Below are positions 26,269-35,610 of a stretch of 64,000 nt of DNA, piece by piece. The notes below the pieces were generated by a model. The model was not told where the DNA came from, made no database searches, and worked only from the letters and a program-made list of their open reading frames with translations. Position 1 is the stretch's first letter. Each line of letters opens with the position of its first letter. Source of the stretch: Actinomycetes bacterium (lineage in GTDB: Bacteria > Actinomycetota > JAICYB01); the NCBI GenBank assembly GCA_025934435.1, contig JAICYB010000006.1, positions 1 to 64,000 on the forward strand, read 5' to 3'. Both the position numbers and the translations under genes were made by a program.

Positions 26269-26936
26269 AGGCGTTCCTCCATCGCTGGCGGTGGGCCGTC
26301 TTCGGTGTGACGGCGGTGGTGCTGATCGCTGCCGCGTACCTCTCATACGGCGCCACGACCTCGAAGGTCGCCGGCGTGCTCGGGCCGACGCCGGGACCGA
26401 ACTCGTCGGGACACATCGCCGCGCAACGCGCCTATCTCGCACGCGTGTCGAAGAGCCATCCGTCCACGGCGTCGGGAGCGCTCATCTCCCTGGCGCGCAT
26501 GATGCGCGCGACCGATGCCGAAGCGCTCCGTCCCGGCGGGAAGTTGACGGCGATCTTCGTTCGCTTCCCGACCAGTCAGCCCGAAGCCCTCAAGCTGACC
26601 GGGTCCATCTCGGACGCGATGAACGAACGTGCGAAGCAGCTGCAGGGTGTCGTCCAGGCGGAGATCTCGGGACTCCGGAAAGAGCTCGGGACGGCGAAGG
26701 GCGCGCAACGCGCCCAGACGCAGTCGATGATCGCGCAGCGGCAGAGTGGCCTCGCGCAGATCACCGGTGATTGCGCGTGCATCTACGCACTCGTCGTCGA
26801 GCGATCGACGCTCGGCAAGCTCGAGGCCGAGCAGGAAACGGCCGGTGTGCGGCTCGTGGACGTGCCCGATCCGCCCGTCGCAACGCTGCAGGGCTGGCAG
26901 CTGACGCCCATCATCCCGGGGGCCCGGACCGGCTAG
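26265..26936 (+). CDS. Single-pass membrane protein of unknown function
   Basis: A 223-residue protein with a short basic N-terminus, one transmembrane helix (about residues 9-29) and an extracytoplasmic part with a central coiled-coil helix (about 105-150, ERAKQLQGVVQAEISGLRKELG) and a CAC pair. It may be an exported chain-length or stress protein, but I recognise no family. The GTG shares GTGA with the rluD stop, and a terminator follows directly, so it is the last gene of this unit. Confidence 0.75.
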   Translation: MKAFLHRWRWAVFGVTAVVLIAAAYLSYGATTSKVAGVLGPTPGPNSSGHIAAQRAYLARVSKSHPSTASGALISLARMMRATDAEALRPGGKLTAIFVRFPTSQPEALKLTGSISDAMNERAKQLQGVVQAEISGLRKELGTAKGAQRAQTQSMIAQRQSGLAQITGDCACIYALVVERSTLGKLEAEQETAGVRLVDVPDPPVATLQGWQLTPIIPGARTG

Positions 26937-26939
26937 AAG

Positions 26940-26960
26940 GCCCGGTTTCGCGGGCTTTTC
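26940..26960 (+). terminator. Rho-independent terminator
   Basis: GCCCG (26940-26944) and CGGGC (26951-26955) form a stem with a six-base loop followed by TTTTC. It begins three bases after the preceding stop and lies just before the dnaE promoter. Confidence 0.75.
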
Positions 26961-26969
26961 TGCGAACCG

Positions 26970-26997
26970 TTGACCCGTCGGTGGGCGCAGGTAGCAT
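26970..26997 (+). promoter_or_regulatory. Candidate dnaE promoter
   Basis: TTGACC (26970-26975), a 16-base spacer and TAGCAT (26992-26997). Transcription would start about seven bases later, at or next to the ATG of a ten-codon mini-ORF, so the mRNA is probably leaderless. Confidence 0.6.
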
Positions 26998-27004
26998 CCG
27001 CTGG

Positions 27005-27037
27005 ATGTCGACCCCGGGGCTTGGCGGCGCGGCGTGA
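27005..27037 (+). CDS. Ten-residue mini-ORF coupled to dnaE
   Basis: ATG at 27005 opens a frame encoding MSTPGLGGAA and ends in TGA at 27035-27037, which overlaps the dnaE GTG (GTGA). The ATG is seven bases after the -10 box, where a leaderless message would begin. dnaE itself has no clear ribosome site, so ribosomes finishing this peptide may restart on dnaE. The peptide probably matters only through its translation. Chance is possible for so short a frame. Confidence 0.45.
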   Translation: MSTPGLGGAA

Positions 27038-30000
27038 CGAAGTCCTGCGTGCATCTGCACGTCCATACGGAATATTCGATGCTCGACGGCGCGGCGCGCA
27101 TCCGTCAGCTCACGAAAGAGGCCGCACGGCTCGGGATGCCGGCGCTCGCGATCACCGATCACGGCGTCCTGTACGGCCTCATCGACTTCTACCAGGCGTG
27201 TCACGAGGTCGGGATCAAGCCCATCCTCGGATGCGAGCTGTACCTCGCGCGTGAGTCGCGCTTCTCGAAGCTCAAGGGCGACGACAACCCGAAGACGATC
27301 CAGCACTTGACGGTCCTCGCGCGGAACGAGGCCGGCTACCGGAACCTGCTGAAGCTCGCGACGGCTGCGTCCCTCGAAGGGCTCTATTACAAGCCGCGCG
27401 TCGACATGGAGATCCTCGCCGAGCACGCCGAGGGCCTCATCGGCACGACCGGATGTCTGAACGGTCAGGTGCCTCGTCTCCTCCTCGAGGAGCGATTCGA
27501 AGACGCGCGGACGCAAGCGGGGAAGTGGCAGGACATCTTCGGGAAGGAGAACTTCTTCATCGAGCTCCAGGATCACGGGATCGCCGACCAGCGCAAGGTG
27601 AACCCGCACCTCATCGAGATGTCGTCGAAGCTCGGCATCCCGATGATCGCGACGAACGACCTTCACTACACCTCGCGCGCGGACGCCGAAGCTCACGACG
27701 TCCTTCTCTGCATCCAAACGGGCGCGACCATCGACGAACCGAACCGATTCAAGTTCGACGGCGACGAGTTCTACCTGAAGTCGCGTGAAGAGATGGACGC
27801 CGCACTCCCGCAGTACACAGACGCGATCGACCGCACCCTCGACGTGGCCGAGATGTGCGATGTCACGCTCCGGTTCGGGGAGTTCCAGCTGCCCGACTTC
27901 CTGCCGCCGGACGGATCAGACCTCGACACCTACCTCCGCCAGATGGTGATCGCCGGCGCCAAGCAGCGTTACGGCGATCCGTTGCCGCGCGAGGTGATGG
28001 CGCGCATCGAAGAGGAACTCGGCGTCATCGCGCGTATGGGGTTTGCCGGATACTTCCTCGTCGTCGGCGACCTCGTGCAGTGGGCGAGAGGGAAAGGGAT
28101 CCGGGTCGGTCCGGGACGAGGCTCCGCCGCCGGCACGATAACGACGTACTGCCTCGGGATCACGCTGCTCGAGCCGCTGCGCTACGGCCTCGTGTTCGAA
28201 CGGTTCCTCAATCCGGAACGCCACGAGATGCCGGACTTCGACATCGACTTCGACGAGCGCTATCGCAGCGAGGTCATCACGTACCTGCGTCAGAAGTACG
28301 GCGAAGATCGCGTTGCGCAGGTCGTGACGTTCGCAACGATCAAGGCGAAGAGCGGGATCCGTGACGCGGCGCGCGTCCTCGACTACCCGTACATGGTCGG
28401 CGACCGGCTCGCGAAGATGTTCCCGCGCTCGTTGCTCGGGAAGGATCCGTCGCTGCAGGACTGCTTCGAGCGCTCGTCCGACGCGAAGTGGACGTACGCG
28501 TACACGGAGGCAGCGGAGCTCCGGAAGGCGTACGAAGAGGAAGCCGACAGCAAGCGGATCCTCGACGCGGCCCGCAAGCTCGAAGGCCTGCGCCGTCAGT
28601 CCGGGGTGCATGCGGCGGCGTGCGTCATCTCACGCGAGCCGCTCACGAACTTCACAGCGCTCCAGCGGACGGACCAGGGCGACATCGTCACGCAGTACGA
28701 GATGAACGCGATCGGAGAGCTCGGGCTCCTGAAGATCGACGTTCTCGGTCTGGGCAACCTCACCGTCATCGAGCTGACGCTCGACATCCTGCGGTCGCAG
28801 GGCATCGAGTGCGACATCGACAACGTCCCGCTCGACGACCCGAAGGTCTACGAGCTCCTGCAGCGTGGCGACGTCGACGGCGTGTTCCAGCTGGAATCGG
28901 AAGGTATGCGCCGCCACCTCAAGGCGCTTCGTCCGGACCGGTTCGAAGACATCGTCGCCATGAACGCGTTGTACCGGCCGGGCCCGATGCAGGAGATCGA
29001 CAAGTACATCGCGGGCAAGCACAACCCCGAGCGAGTCAACTACGAGCACACGCTGCTCAAGGACGTCCTCGGCGACACGTTCGGCGTGATCGTCTACCAG
29101 GAACAGGTTCTGCAGCTGCTGCAACGCGTCGCCGGATACACGGTCGGGGAAGCCGACGTCGTGCGGAAGGCGATCGGTAAGAAGATCGAAAAGAAGATGA
29201 AGGCGGAGGAGCCGAAGTTCCTCGCCGGCGCCGAAGCGCAGGGACTCACCCTCGATCAGGCGAAGCATCTCTGGGAGCTCATCCAGCCGTTCGCGGGTTA
29301 CTCATTCAACCGCGCACACGCGGCGTGTTACGGCCTCGTCGCCTACCAGACGGCCTACCTCAAGTCGCACTATCCGGTCGCATACCTCTCGGCCCTCCTC
29401 ACAAAAGCGAGCGATACGAAAGACGAGAAGACGAAGTACCTCGCATCGGCTCGCAAGATGGGCCTCGAGGTGCTCCCGCCGGACGTCAATGGTTCGCAGG
29501 CGGGGTTCGCGCCGGACCCCGAGATGCCGGACAAGATCCGCTTCGGTCTCGGCGGGATCCGGAACGTCGGTGACGGCGTCGTCCAGCAGATCATCGCGGC
29601 GCGGCGTGAGGGCGGTCCGTTCAAGGACTTCTTCGATCTCTGCTGGCGCGTAGACGTGAGCGTCCTGAACAAGCGAACGATCGAGTCGATGGTGAAAGCC
29701 GGCGCATTCGACTCACTTGGACACGAACGAGGCGGACTGCTCGAGGTGTTCGAGGCGTCCGTCGAGCAGATCGCGTCGGCGCGACGTAAGGAAGCCGAAG
29801 GGTACGTCTCGCTGTTCGACGAACCGGGCGGCTCCGGCGACAAGACGCTCGTCGGCTCGCAGATGGCCGTTCCGGCGACGGAGCTTCCGAAGAGCGTGAT
29901 GCTCGCGTACGAGAAGGAGATGCTCGGCAACTACGTGACCGACCATCCGCTCGCCGGACTCGAGGACGTGCTCGCCATACAGACGGACGCGACACTCGCG

Positions 30001-30510
30001 TCCATCGCCGAGGTCGCGGACGGCGGGATCGTGACCGTCGCCGGGATCATCCACAAGGTCGGCAAGAAGTTCACGCGTAAGGGCGAGCTGATGCTGCTGC
30101 TCGACGTGGAGGACCTCGAAGCCGGTTGCGAGGTCATCGTGTTCCCCGCCGTCGCAGAGAAGGCCGGCGAGCTCGTTGCCGTCGACAAGGTGCTCTGCAT
30201 CCGGGGACGCGTCGACAAGAAGGACGACACACCGAAGCTCGTCGCGCTCGAGCTCACCGAACCCGATCTCGAGGCGATGACGGCACCGATCCGCCTGCGG
30301 ATCCCTGCCGTCGAGTGCACCGCCAAGCTGGTCGGCGAGCTGAGTTACGTGCTCAAGGAGTACCCGGGGAGTCGTCCCGTGTTCCTGCATCTGCTGTCGG
30401 GGGAGCGAGAGACGGTCTTCAAGCTCGGGTCGGAGTTCCGCGTCGATCCCGCGAACGGTTGCATCGACCGGCTGCGCCTGCTGCTCGGTCCCAAGGCCGT
30501 CGGCGTCTAG
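27034..30510 (+). CDS. dnaE: DNA polymerase III alpha subunit DnaE
   Basis: A 1158-residue replicative polymerase. The N-terminal PHP domain begins HLHVHTEYSMLDGAARI with metal-binding histidines. The C-family palm carries PDFDIDFDERYR with Asp401 and Asp403, and KIDVLGLGN with Asp569, the three catalytic aspartates. A helix-hairpin-helix region and a C-terminal OB fold (VTVAGIIHKVGKKFTRKGELMLLLDVED) follow. Length and layout fit DnaE1. Start is GTG at 27034, overlapping a mini-ORF; hisD follows after 21 bases. Confidence 0.96.
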   Translation: MTKSCVHLHVHTEYSMLDGAARIRQLTKEAARLGMPALAITDHGVLYGLIDFYQACHEVGIKPILGCELYLARESRFSKLKGDDNPKTIQHLTVLARNEAGYRNLLKLATAASLEGLYYKPRVDMEILAEHAEGLIGTTGCLNGQVPRLLLEERFEDARTQAGKWQDIFGKENFFIELQDHGIADQRKVNPHLIEMSSKLGIPMIATNDLHYTSRADAEAHDVLLCIQTGATIDEPNRFKFDGDEFYLKSREEMDAALPQYTDAIDRTLDVAEMCDVTLRFGEFQLPDFLPPDGSDLDTYLRQMVIAGAKQRYGDPLPREVMARIEEELGVIARMGFAGYFLVVGDLVQWARGKGIRVGPGRGSAAGTITTYCLGITLLEPLRYGLVFERFLNPERHEMPDFDIDFDERYRSEVITYLRQKYGEDRVAQVVTFATIKAKSGIRDAARVLDYPYMVGDRLAKMFPRSLLGKDPSLQDCFERSSDAKWTYAYTEAAELRKAYEEEADSKRILDAARKLEGLRRQSGVHAAACVISREPLTNFTALQRTDQGDIVTQYEMNAIGELGLLKIDVLGLGNLTVIELTLDILRSQGIECDIDNVPLDDPKVYELLQRGDVDGVFQLESEGMRRHLKALRPDRFEDIVAMNALYRPGPMQEIDKYIAGKHNPERVNYEHTLLKDVLGDTFGVIVYQEQVLQLLQRVAGYTVGEADVVRKAIGKKIEKKMKAEEPKFLAGAEAQGLTLDQAKHLWELIQPFAGYSFNRAHAACYGLVAYQTAYLKSHYPVAYLSALLTKASDTKDEKTKYLASARKMGLEVLPPDVNGSQAGFAPDPEMPDKIRFGLGGIRNVGDGVVQQIIAARREGGPFKDFFDLCWRVDVSVLNKRTIESMVKAGAFDSLGHERGGLLEVFEASVEQIASARRKEAEGYVSLFDEPGGSGDKTLVGSQMAVPATELPKSVMLAYEKEMLGNYVTDHPLAGLEDVLAIQTDATLASIAEVADGGIVTVAGIIHKVGKKFTRKGELMLLLDVEDLEAGCEVIVFPAVAEKAGELVAVDKVLCIRGRVDKKDDTPKLVALELTEPDLEAMTAPIRLRIPAVECTAKLVGELSYVLKEYPGSRPVFLHLLSGERETVFKLGSEFRVDPANGCIDRLRLLLGPKAVGV

Positions 30511-30516
30511 GGCAGT

Positions 30517-30522
30517 TAGGCT
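30517..30522 (+). promoter_or_regulatory. Possible -10 box for hisD (leaderless)
   Basis: TAGGCT lies nine bases before the hisD ATG in the 21-base gap after dnaE; no ribosome site is present. No -35 box can be named, so this is weak on its own. Confidence 0.3.
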
Positions 30523-30531
30523 TTTCCTCTT

Positions 30532-31827
30532 ATGCCACTCGAAGTCATCGATGCACGTACCGAGTTCCCCGACGTCCTGCGTAAGCGCGCGTCCTGGGAC
30601 TCCGCGGAGTACGTGAAGGAAGCCGCCGTCGTACGCCGCATCCTCGAGGAGGTCCGCGACCGCGGCGACATGGCCCTCCTCGAATACACGAAGTCGTTCG
30701 ACGGCGCGGACCTCGACGTCGGATCGATCCCCGTCGGCGTCGACGAGCGGGACGAAGCCGCCGCGCGCGTCGACAGGTCCGTCATCGACGCGCTCGCCGC
30801 CGCCGCCGAGCGGATCCGCATCTTCCACGAAGCGCAGCTCCCGCACGATTGGTCGATCGACCGTGACGGCGCCGTCGTCGGGCAGGTGTTCCGTCCGATC
30901 CGGCGTGTCGGTCTGTACGCGCCGGCCGGACGAACCGCTCTCCCGTCGACCGTGCTGATGACGGCGATCCCGGCTCGCGTAGCGGGTGTGGAGGGTCTCG
31001 TCCTTTGTACGCCGCCCGACACCACGGGCCGGCCGAACGACATCGTGATGGCCGCGGCGAAGGCCGTCGGGATCGAAGAGATCTACCGGGTCGGGGGAGC
31101 CCAGGCGATCGCCGCGATGGCCTACGGCACGTCGTCGGTCCCGGCATGCGACAAGGTCTGCGGCCCCGGCCGCATCTACACGACGCTCGCGAAGCAGCAG
31201 GTCTACGGACTCGTCGGTATCGACGGGTTGTTCGGTCCCTCGGAGTCGGTGGTCATAGCCGATGAACGGGCGAAGCCGTCGTACGCGGCAGCGGAGCTCC
31301 TCACGCAGGCGGAGCATGACCCCGATGCGGCCGCCGTGCTCATCACGACCTCGGAAGCGTTCCTCGGCGAGTGCTTGCGCGAAGTCGAAGTCCGGCTGCG
31401 CAAGCTTCCGAATGCGCGTGACATCCGAGACGCATTCACGGCGCACGGGCTTGCCGTCCTCGTCTCCGATCTCGAACGCGCCGCGGAGGTTGCGAACCTC
31501 CTCGCGCCCGAGCACGTTTGCATCCAGCTCGCCGACCCTGAGGCCTTCTTGCCGATGTTGCACGCGGCGGGGACCGCGCTCCTCGGTGACGACGCGGCGG
31601 CGACGCTCGGTGATTACTGCGCCGGTCCCTCACACGTCCTGCCGACGGCGCGCACCGCGCGGTTCCAGTCCGGGCTCGGGGTGCGCGATTTCCTGGTGTC
31701 GATCAACACGATCTCGTATACGCGCCAAGCGCTTTTCAATGACGCGCCGGTCGCCGACACGCTCGCCAACGCCGAAGGTTTGCAGGCGCACCGCGAGGAC
31801 GTGCACGTGCGGCTGGAAGAGCAGTGA
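30532..31827 (+). CDS. hisD: Histidinol dehydrogenase
   Basis: A 431-residue zinc enzyme that oxidises L-histidinol to L-histidine in two NAD steps. Recognisable blocks are RRVGLYAPAGRTALPSTVLM, GGAQAIAAMAYGT, KVCGPGR, DLLFGPSESVVIAD-like text (GLFGPSESVVIADE) and the catalytic LLAPEHVCIQL. The end GDYCAGPSHVLPT is typical. It is the first gene of a tight his cluster (hisD-C-B-H-A-F-I). Its stop overlaps the hisC start by four bases. Confidence 0.96.
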   Translation: MPLEVIDARTEFPDVLRKRASWDSAEYVKEAAVVRRILEEVRDRGDMALLEYTKSFDGADLDVGSIPVGVDERDEAAARVDRSVIDALAAAAERIRIFHEAQLPHDWSIDRDGAVVGQVFRPIRRVGLYAPAGRTALPSTVLMTAIPARVAGVEGLVLCTPPDTTGRPNDIVMAAAKAVGIEEIYRVGGAQAIAAMAYGTSSVPACDKVCGPGRIYTTLAKQQVYGLVGIDGLFGPSESVVIADERAKPSYAAAELLTQAEHDPDAAAVLITTSEAFLGECLREVEVRLRKLPNARDIRDAFTAHGLAVLVSDLERAAEVANLLAPEHVCIQLADPEAFLPMLHAAGTALLGDDAAATLGDYCAGPSHVLPTARTARFQSGLGVRDFLVSINTISYTRQALFNDAPVADTLANAEGLQAHREDVHVRLEEQ

Positions 31828-32873
31828 GGCCGCGTCCCCGGCCTGAATTGCAAGATCTCAAGCCCTATTCGTCTTCGGACATCGCCGGGGGCCGGATCCT
31901 CTTGCACGCGAACGAGAACCCGTACCCTTTGCCGCAACCGGTCATGGACGAGATCGCCGAAGCAACGCGGGCGCTCCAGCTCAACCGCTACCCGGCTCCC
32001 GATCCCGTCGAGCTGTATGAGCTGCTCGCGGAGTACAACGGCGTCGATCCGTCGCAGGTCTTTATCGGCGACGGCGCCAACGAGGTACTGCTGCAGTCGT
32101 GTCTCGCATACGGGGGCCCTGGACGGAAGGCCCTCCTCTTCGAGCCGACGTACGTCATGCACCACCGGCAAGCGCGTATGGCGGGAACGGCCGTCGCCGA
32201 GTCGCAGCGCAGCGAGGAGTTCGACATCAACATCGACGACGCGATCGCGACGATCGAGATCGAGCGTCCGGACATCGTGTTCCTGTGCTCGCCGAACAAC
32301 CCGACCGGAAACGTCACCTCGCTCGACGACGTCCGGCGGATCGCGGGCGTCACGAACGGTCTTCTCATCTGCGACGAGGCCTACTTCGAGTTCTGTGGAG
32401 TGACCGCCTTGCCGATGCTCGACGAACTGCCGAATGTGATCGTCGTCCGGACGTTGTCGAAAGCTTTCCGTCTCGCCGGCGTCCGCTTCGGCTACGGGAT
32501 CGCATCGCCGGAGCTGCTCGATCAACTGGGTCGTGTGCGGATGCCGTACGGGCAGTCATCGTTCACACAGATCGCGGCGCCCATCGTCCTGCGGCACAGG
32601 ACCGAGGTGCTGAAGACGGTCGAAACGATCGTGCTCGAGCGCGGACGGATCGAAGAGCGCGTCGCAGAACTTCCCGACACCGACGTCACCGAGGGCGGTG
32701 CGAACTTCATCTTCTTCACGCACCCCGAGGCGGAGCGCCTCATCGGAGGCCTGGCGGGCAAGGGCATCATCGTCCGCGACTTCACGAAGCAGGTTCCCGG
32801 CGCGATCCGCGTCACCGTCGGCACCCCGGCCGAGAACGACGAGTTCCTCGAGTCACTCACGGCCCTCGTGTAG
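31824..32873 (+). CDS. hisC: Histidinol-phosphate aminotransferase
   Basis: A 349-residue fold-type I PLP enzyme converting imidazole-acetol phosphate to histidinol phosphate. It shows LHANENPYPLP and NRYPAPDPVEL near the start, FLCSPNNPTGN, CDEAYFEF and the PLP-lysine text TLSKAFRLAGVRFGYG. The GTG at 31824 overlaps hisD by four bases (GTGA). Position between hisD and hisB supports HisC rather than another class II aminotransferase. Confidence 0.95.
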   Translation: MRPRPRPELQDLKPYSSSDIAGGRILLHANENPYPLPQPVMDEIAEATRALQLNRYPAPDPVELYELLAEYNGVDPSQVFIGDGANEVLLQSCLAYGGPGRKALLFEPTYVMHHRQARMAGTAVAESQRSEEFDINIDDAIATIEIERPDIVFLCSPNNPTGNVTSLDDVRRIAGVTNGLLICDEAYFEFCGVTALPMLDELPNVIVVRTLSKAFRLAGVRFGYGIASPELLDQLGRVRMPYGQSSFTQIAAPIVLRHRTEVLKTVETIVLERGRIEERVAELPDTDVTEGGANFIFFTHPEAERLIGGLAGKGIIVRDFTKQVPGAIRVTVGTPAENDEFLESLTALV

Positions 32874-32879
32874 GGCCCG

Positions 32880-32885
32880 TATCCT
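32880..32885 (+). promoter_or_regulatory. Possible internal -10 box for hisB
   Basis: TATCCT lies ten bases before the hisB ATG in the 22-base gap after hisC, the only real gap among hisD-hisF. No ribosome site is seen. Could mark an internal leaderless start. Confidence 0.28.
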
Positions 32886-32895
32886 TGTTCTCCCC

Positions 32896-33480
32896 ATGCG
32901 GAAGGCCCGCGTCGAACGGCGCACCGGCGAAACGGATGTGGTGGTCGATCTCACCATCGATGGATCGGGTGAGACGTCCGCCTCCACCGGCGTGCCGTTC
33001 TTCGATCACATGCTCTCGCAGCTCGGCCGCCACGCCGGCTTCGATCTGCTCGTCGAGGCGAAAGGCGACCTCGAGATCGATGCGCACCACACCGTCGAAG
33101 ACGTCGGTCTCGCCCTCGGCGACGCGCTGAAGGAAGCCCTCGGCGACAAGGCCGGGATCAATCGATACGGCTCCGTCCTCGTGCCGATGGAGGAGTCGCT
33201 CGTGCAGGTTGCGCTCGATCTTTCCGGACGTCCGTTCCTCGCGCACGACGTACCCGTTCCGGTCGACAGGATCGGTGAGTACGACCCGAAGCTGACGAAC
33301 GAATTCCTGCGTGCGCTCACGAACCGCGCGGGGATCACGCTCCACATCAAGCTGCTGGACGGATCCGACCCGCACCACATCGTCGAGGGTGAGTTCAAGG
33401 CTCTCGCGCGTGCGCTCGGTCAAGCGTGCGCGTTCTCGGGCCGTGCTTCACTGCCCTCGACCAAAGGCGTCCTCGAATGA
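32896..33480 (+). CDS. hisB: Imidazoleglycerol-phosphate dehydratase
   Basis: A 194-residue monofunctional HisB (no phosphatase domain) that dehydrates imidazole glycerol phosphate. The manganese-binding repeats are clear: FFDHMLSQLGRHAGFDL and DAHHTVEDVGLALGDAL in the first half, and HIVEGEFKALARAL in the second. Start is ATG at 32896; the upstream open frame is a shadow of hisC. The stop overlaps the hisH ATG (ATGA). Confidence 0.96.
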   Translation: MRKARVERRTGETDVVVDLTIDGSGETSASTGVPFFDHMLSQLGRHAGFDLLVEAKGDLEIDAHHTVEDVGLALGDALKEALGDKAGINRYGSVLVPMEESLVQVALDLSGRPFLAHDVPVPVDRIGEYDPKLTNEFLRALTNRAGITLHIKLLDGSDPHHIVEGEFKALARALGQACAFSGRASLPSTKGVLE

Positions 33481-34082
33481 CGGTCGCCGCGCTGATCGAC
33501 TACGACCTCGGCAACCTCCCGAGCGTGACGAAGGCCGTTGAGCGTGTCGGCGTGAAGGTGGAGATCGTCGATCGCGGCGAACAGCTGACCGAGTCGTTCG
33601 ACGCCGTGATCCTGCCCGGCGTCGGACACTTCGGCACCGGCGCCCGCAACCTCACCGCGCGCGGCTTCGACGAGCCGCTCAAGCGGTGGGCGGCGTCCGG
33701 CGCGCCGCTGCTCGGCATCTGCGTTGGGCTCCAGCTCTTCTGCGATACATCCGACGAGGACGAGACGGCGCGGGGGCTCGGCATCGTCCCCGGGCACGTG
33801 AAGCGCCTGAACGCGCCGAAGGTGCCGCACATGGGGTGGAACACGCTCGACGTCCGGCCCGAGTCGCGCGTGCTCTCCGCCGTCGAGCCGGGCGACATGG
33901 CGTATTTCGTGCACTCCTATTACGTCTGTCCGGACGAGAGCGCCGTCGCGGCGACGACGACCTACGACGAGACGTTCTGTGCCGCCGTCGAGATGGACAA
34001 CGTCGTCGGCGTCCAATTCCACCCCGAGAAGTCGGCGAACGTCGGACGGAAGCTGCTCGAGCGGTTCTTCGATGATCTTTGA
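33477..34082 (+). CDS. hisH: Imidazole glycerol phosphate synthase glutaminase subunit
   Basis: A 201-residue class I glutamine amidotransferase that supplies ammonia to HisF. The nucleophile Cys82 sits in LLGICVGLQLF, and the His/Glu pair is in VQFHPEKSAN. The opening IDYDLGNLPSVTKA is the HisH phosphate-side motif (usually DYGMGNL). The ATG shares ATGA with hisB, and its end overlaps hisA by 11 bases. It should form a complex with the HisF encoded two genes on. Confidence 0.95.
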   Translation: MTVAALIDYDLGNLPSVTKAVERVGVKVEIVDRGEQLTESFDAVILPGVGHFGTGARNLTARGFDEPLKRWAASGAPLLGICVGLQLFCDTSDEDETARGLGIVPGHVKRLNAPKVPHMGWNTLDVRPESRVLSAVEPGDMAYFVHSYYVCPDESAVAATTTYDETFCAAVEMDNVVGVQFHPEKSANVGRKLLERFFDDL

Positions 34083-34788
34083 GGTCATCCCGTCGATCGA
34101 TCTCCTCGACGGCAACGTGGTTCGACTGAAGCGGGGTTCCTTCGACGACGTCACCGTGTACTCGGACAACCCGGTGGACACCGCGAAGCGCTGGGAAGTC
34201 GAAGGCGCGAACTGGATCCACATCGTCGATCTGAACGGCGCGCGCGACGGCAAACCTCTGCAGCGCGACATCGTCGAACGGATCGCGGTCGATCTCACGC
34301 TGAAGGTGCAGGTGGCCGGCGGGATCCGCACCATCGACCACGCGCTCGAGTACATGGAGACCTCGGCCGACCGCATCGTGATCGGCACGATCGACGACGA
34401 TCTGCTGCGCTTCGCCGTGGAGCAGCTCGGCCCCCGGCTCGTGGTGGCCGTCGATGCGCGAGACCGCGAGGTGCGCGTGTCGGGATGGCAGCGCGGAACG
34501 GGCGAGAACGTGATCGATGCGTGCGCGCGTTTCGCGCGGGCGGGGGTCGTCCGGCTGCTCGTGACGGACATCGCGCGGGACGGTGTCCTCGAAGGTCCGA
34601 ACGTCGACCTGTACCGTGAGATCGTCGAGGCTGCACAGGTGCCCGTGCTCGCGTCCGGCGGTGTGTCGAGCATCGACGACCTCAAGACCCTCGCGGCCGT
34701 CGAAGGCGTCGAGGGTGCGATCGTCGGGAAGGCGCTGTACACCGGAGCGGTTGACCTCGGTACGGCGATGAAAGCCTTCGTAGCGTGA
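34072..34788 (+). CDS. hisA: ProFAR isomerase HisA
   Basis: A 238-residue TIM barrel that isomerises ProFAR. The first catalytic aspartate is in [18 protein letters not shown], the second in [16 protein letters not shown], and phosphate loops are QVAGGIRT and ASGGVSS. Many actinobacteria use one dual enzyme, PriA, for both HisA and TrpF work. The first half reads like plain HisA ([13 protein letters not shown]), and a separate trpF-like gene exists at 44229, but that TrpF lacks its usual cysteine, so dual activity is worth considering. Confidence 0.93.
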   Translation: MIFEVIPSIDLLDGNVVRLKRGSFDDVTVYSDNPVDTAKRWEVEGANWIHIVDLNGARDGKPLQRDIVERIAVDLTLKVQVAGGIRTIDHALEYMETSADRIVIGTIDDDLLRFAVEQLGPRLVVAVDARDREVRVSGWQRGTGENVIDACARFARAGVVRLLVTDIARDGVLEGPNVDLYREIVEAAQVPVLASGGVSSIDDLKTLAAVEGVEGAIVGKALYTGAVDLGTAMKAFVA

Positions 34789-35570
34789 CCCTCGCCAAGC
34801 GCGTGATCCCATGTCTCGACCTCGACAACGGGCGGGTCGTGAAAAGCGTGCAGTTCGTCGACACGCGCGACGCCGGCGATCCGGTGGAGCTCGCGATCCG
34901 CTACGACGAGCAAGGGGCGGACGAACTCTGCTTCCTCGACATCACCGCGTCGCCGGAAGGGCGCGAGACGACGTATGAGGTGTTGCGCGCGGCGGCCGAG
35001 CGCGTCTTCATCCCGCTCACGATCGGTGGTGGCGTGCGAACCGTCGACGATGTGCGCCGGCGCCTTCGTGCCGGTGCGGACAAGGTCTCGATGAACACCG
35101 CGGCGGTGCGCAGTCCGGATCTCGTCCGCGACGCGTCGGACGCGTTCGGGGCGCAGTGTGTCGTCGTCGCGATCGATGCACGGCGCGTCGAGGGCACGAA
35201 TTGGGAGGTCGTCCTCGAAGGCGGACGGGGCGCGCGCGGCGAAGAGCCGATCCGCAGCGGGATCGACGCGGTGGGATGGGCCGAGCAGGTACAGGAGCTC
35301 GGCGCGGGCGAGATCCTGCTCACGTCCTTCGACCGCGACGGTACGAAGGAGGGCTACGACATCGAGCTCACGCGGACGATCTCCGATGCCGTCGGCATCC
35401 CGGTCATCGCGTCCGGGGGCGCGGGAACGGCGGAGCATCTGGCGGAAGGCGTCATCGATGGACACGCCGACGCTGTGCTCGTGGCGTCGATCGTCCATTA
35501 CGGCACGTACACGGTGCGCGAGCTCAAAGACCACATGGCTTCACGAGGGATCCCGGTGAGGAACGTATGA
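34785..35570 (+). CDS. hisF: Imidazole glycerol phosphate synthase cyclase subunit
   Basis: A 261-residue TIM barrel that uses ammonia from HisH to make imidazole glycerol phosphate and AICAR. The start [19 protein letters not shown] contains the catalytic Asp, and the second is in [15 protein letters not shown]. The barrel-closing text [13 protein letters not shown] is typical. The GTG overlaps hisA by four bases. A 40-base gap with no evident signal separates it from hisI. Confidence 0.96.
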   Translation: MTLAKRVIPCLDLDNGRVVKSVQFVDTRDAGDPVELAIRYDEQGADELCFLDITASPEGRETTYEVLRAAAERVFIPLTIGGGVRTVDDVRRRLRAGADKVSMNTAAVRSPDLVRDASDAFGAQCVVVAIDARRVEGTNWEVVLEGGRGARGEEPIRSGIDAVGWAEQVQELGAGEILLTSFDRDGTKEGYDIELTRTISDAVGIPVIASGGAGTAEHLAEGVIDGHADAVLVASIVHYGTYTVRELKDHMASRGIPVRNV

Positions 35571-35610
35571 ACGACTGTGGAGCGCCGAGGCGCGGAACAA
35601 GCGAGATCAG

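Noticed and set aside
34072-34788. Calling hisA as priA (dual HisA/TrpF)
   Set aside because: Its strand text resembles plain HisA and a separate trpF-like gene exists, so I kept hisA, although the altered TrpF keeps the question open.
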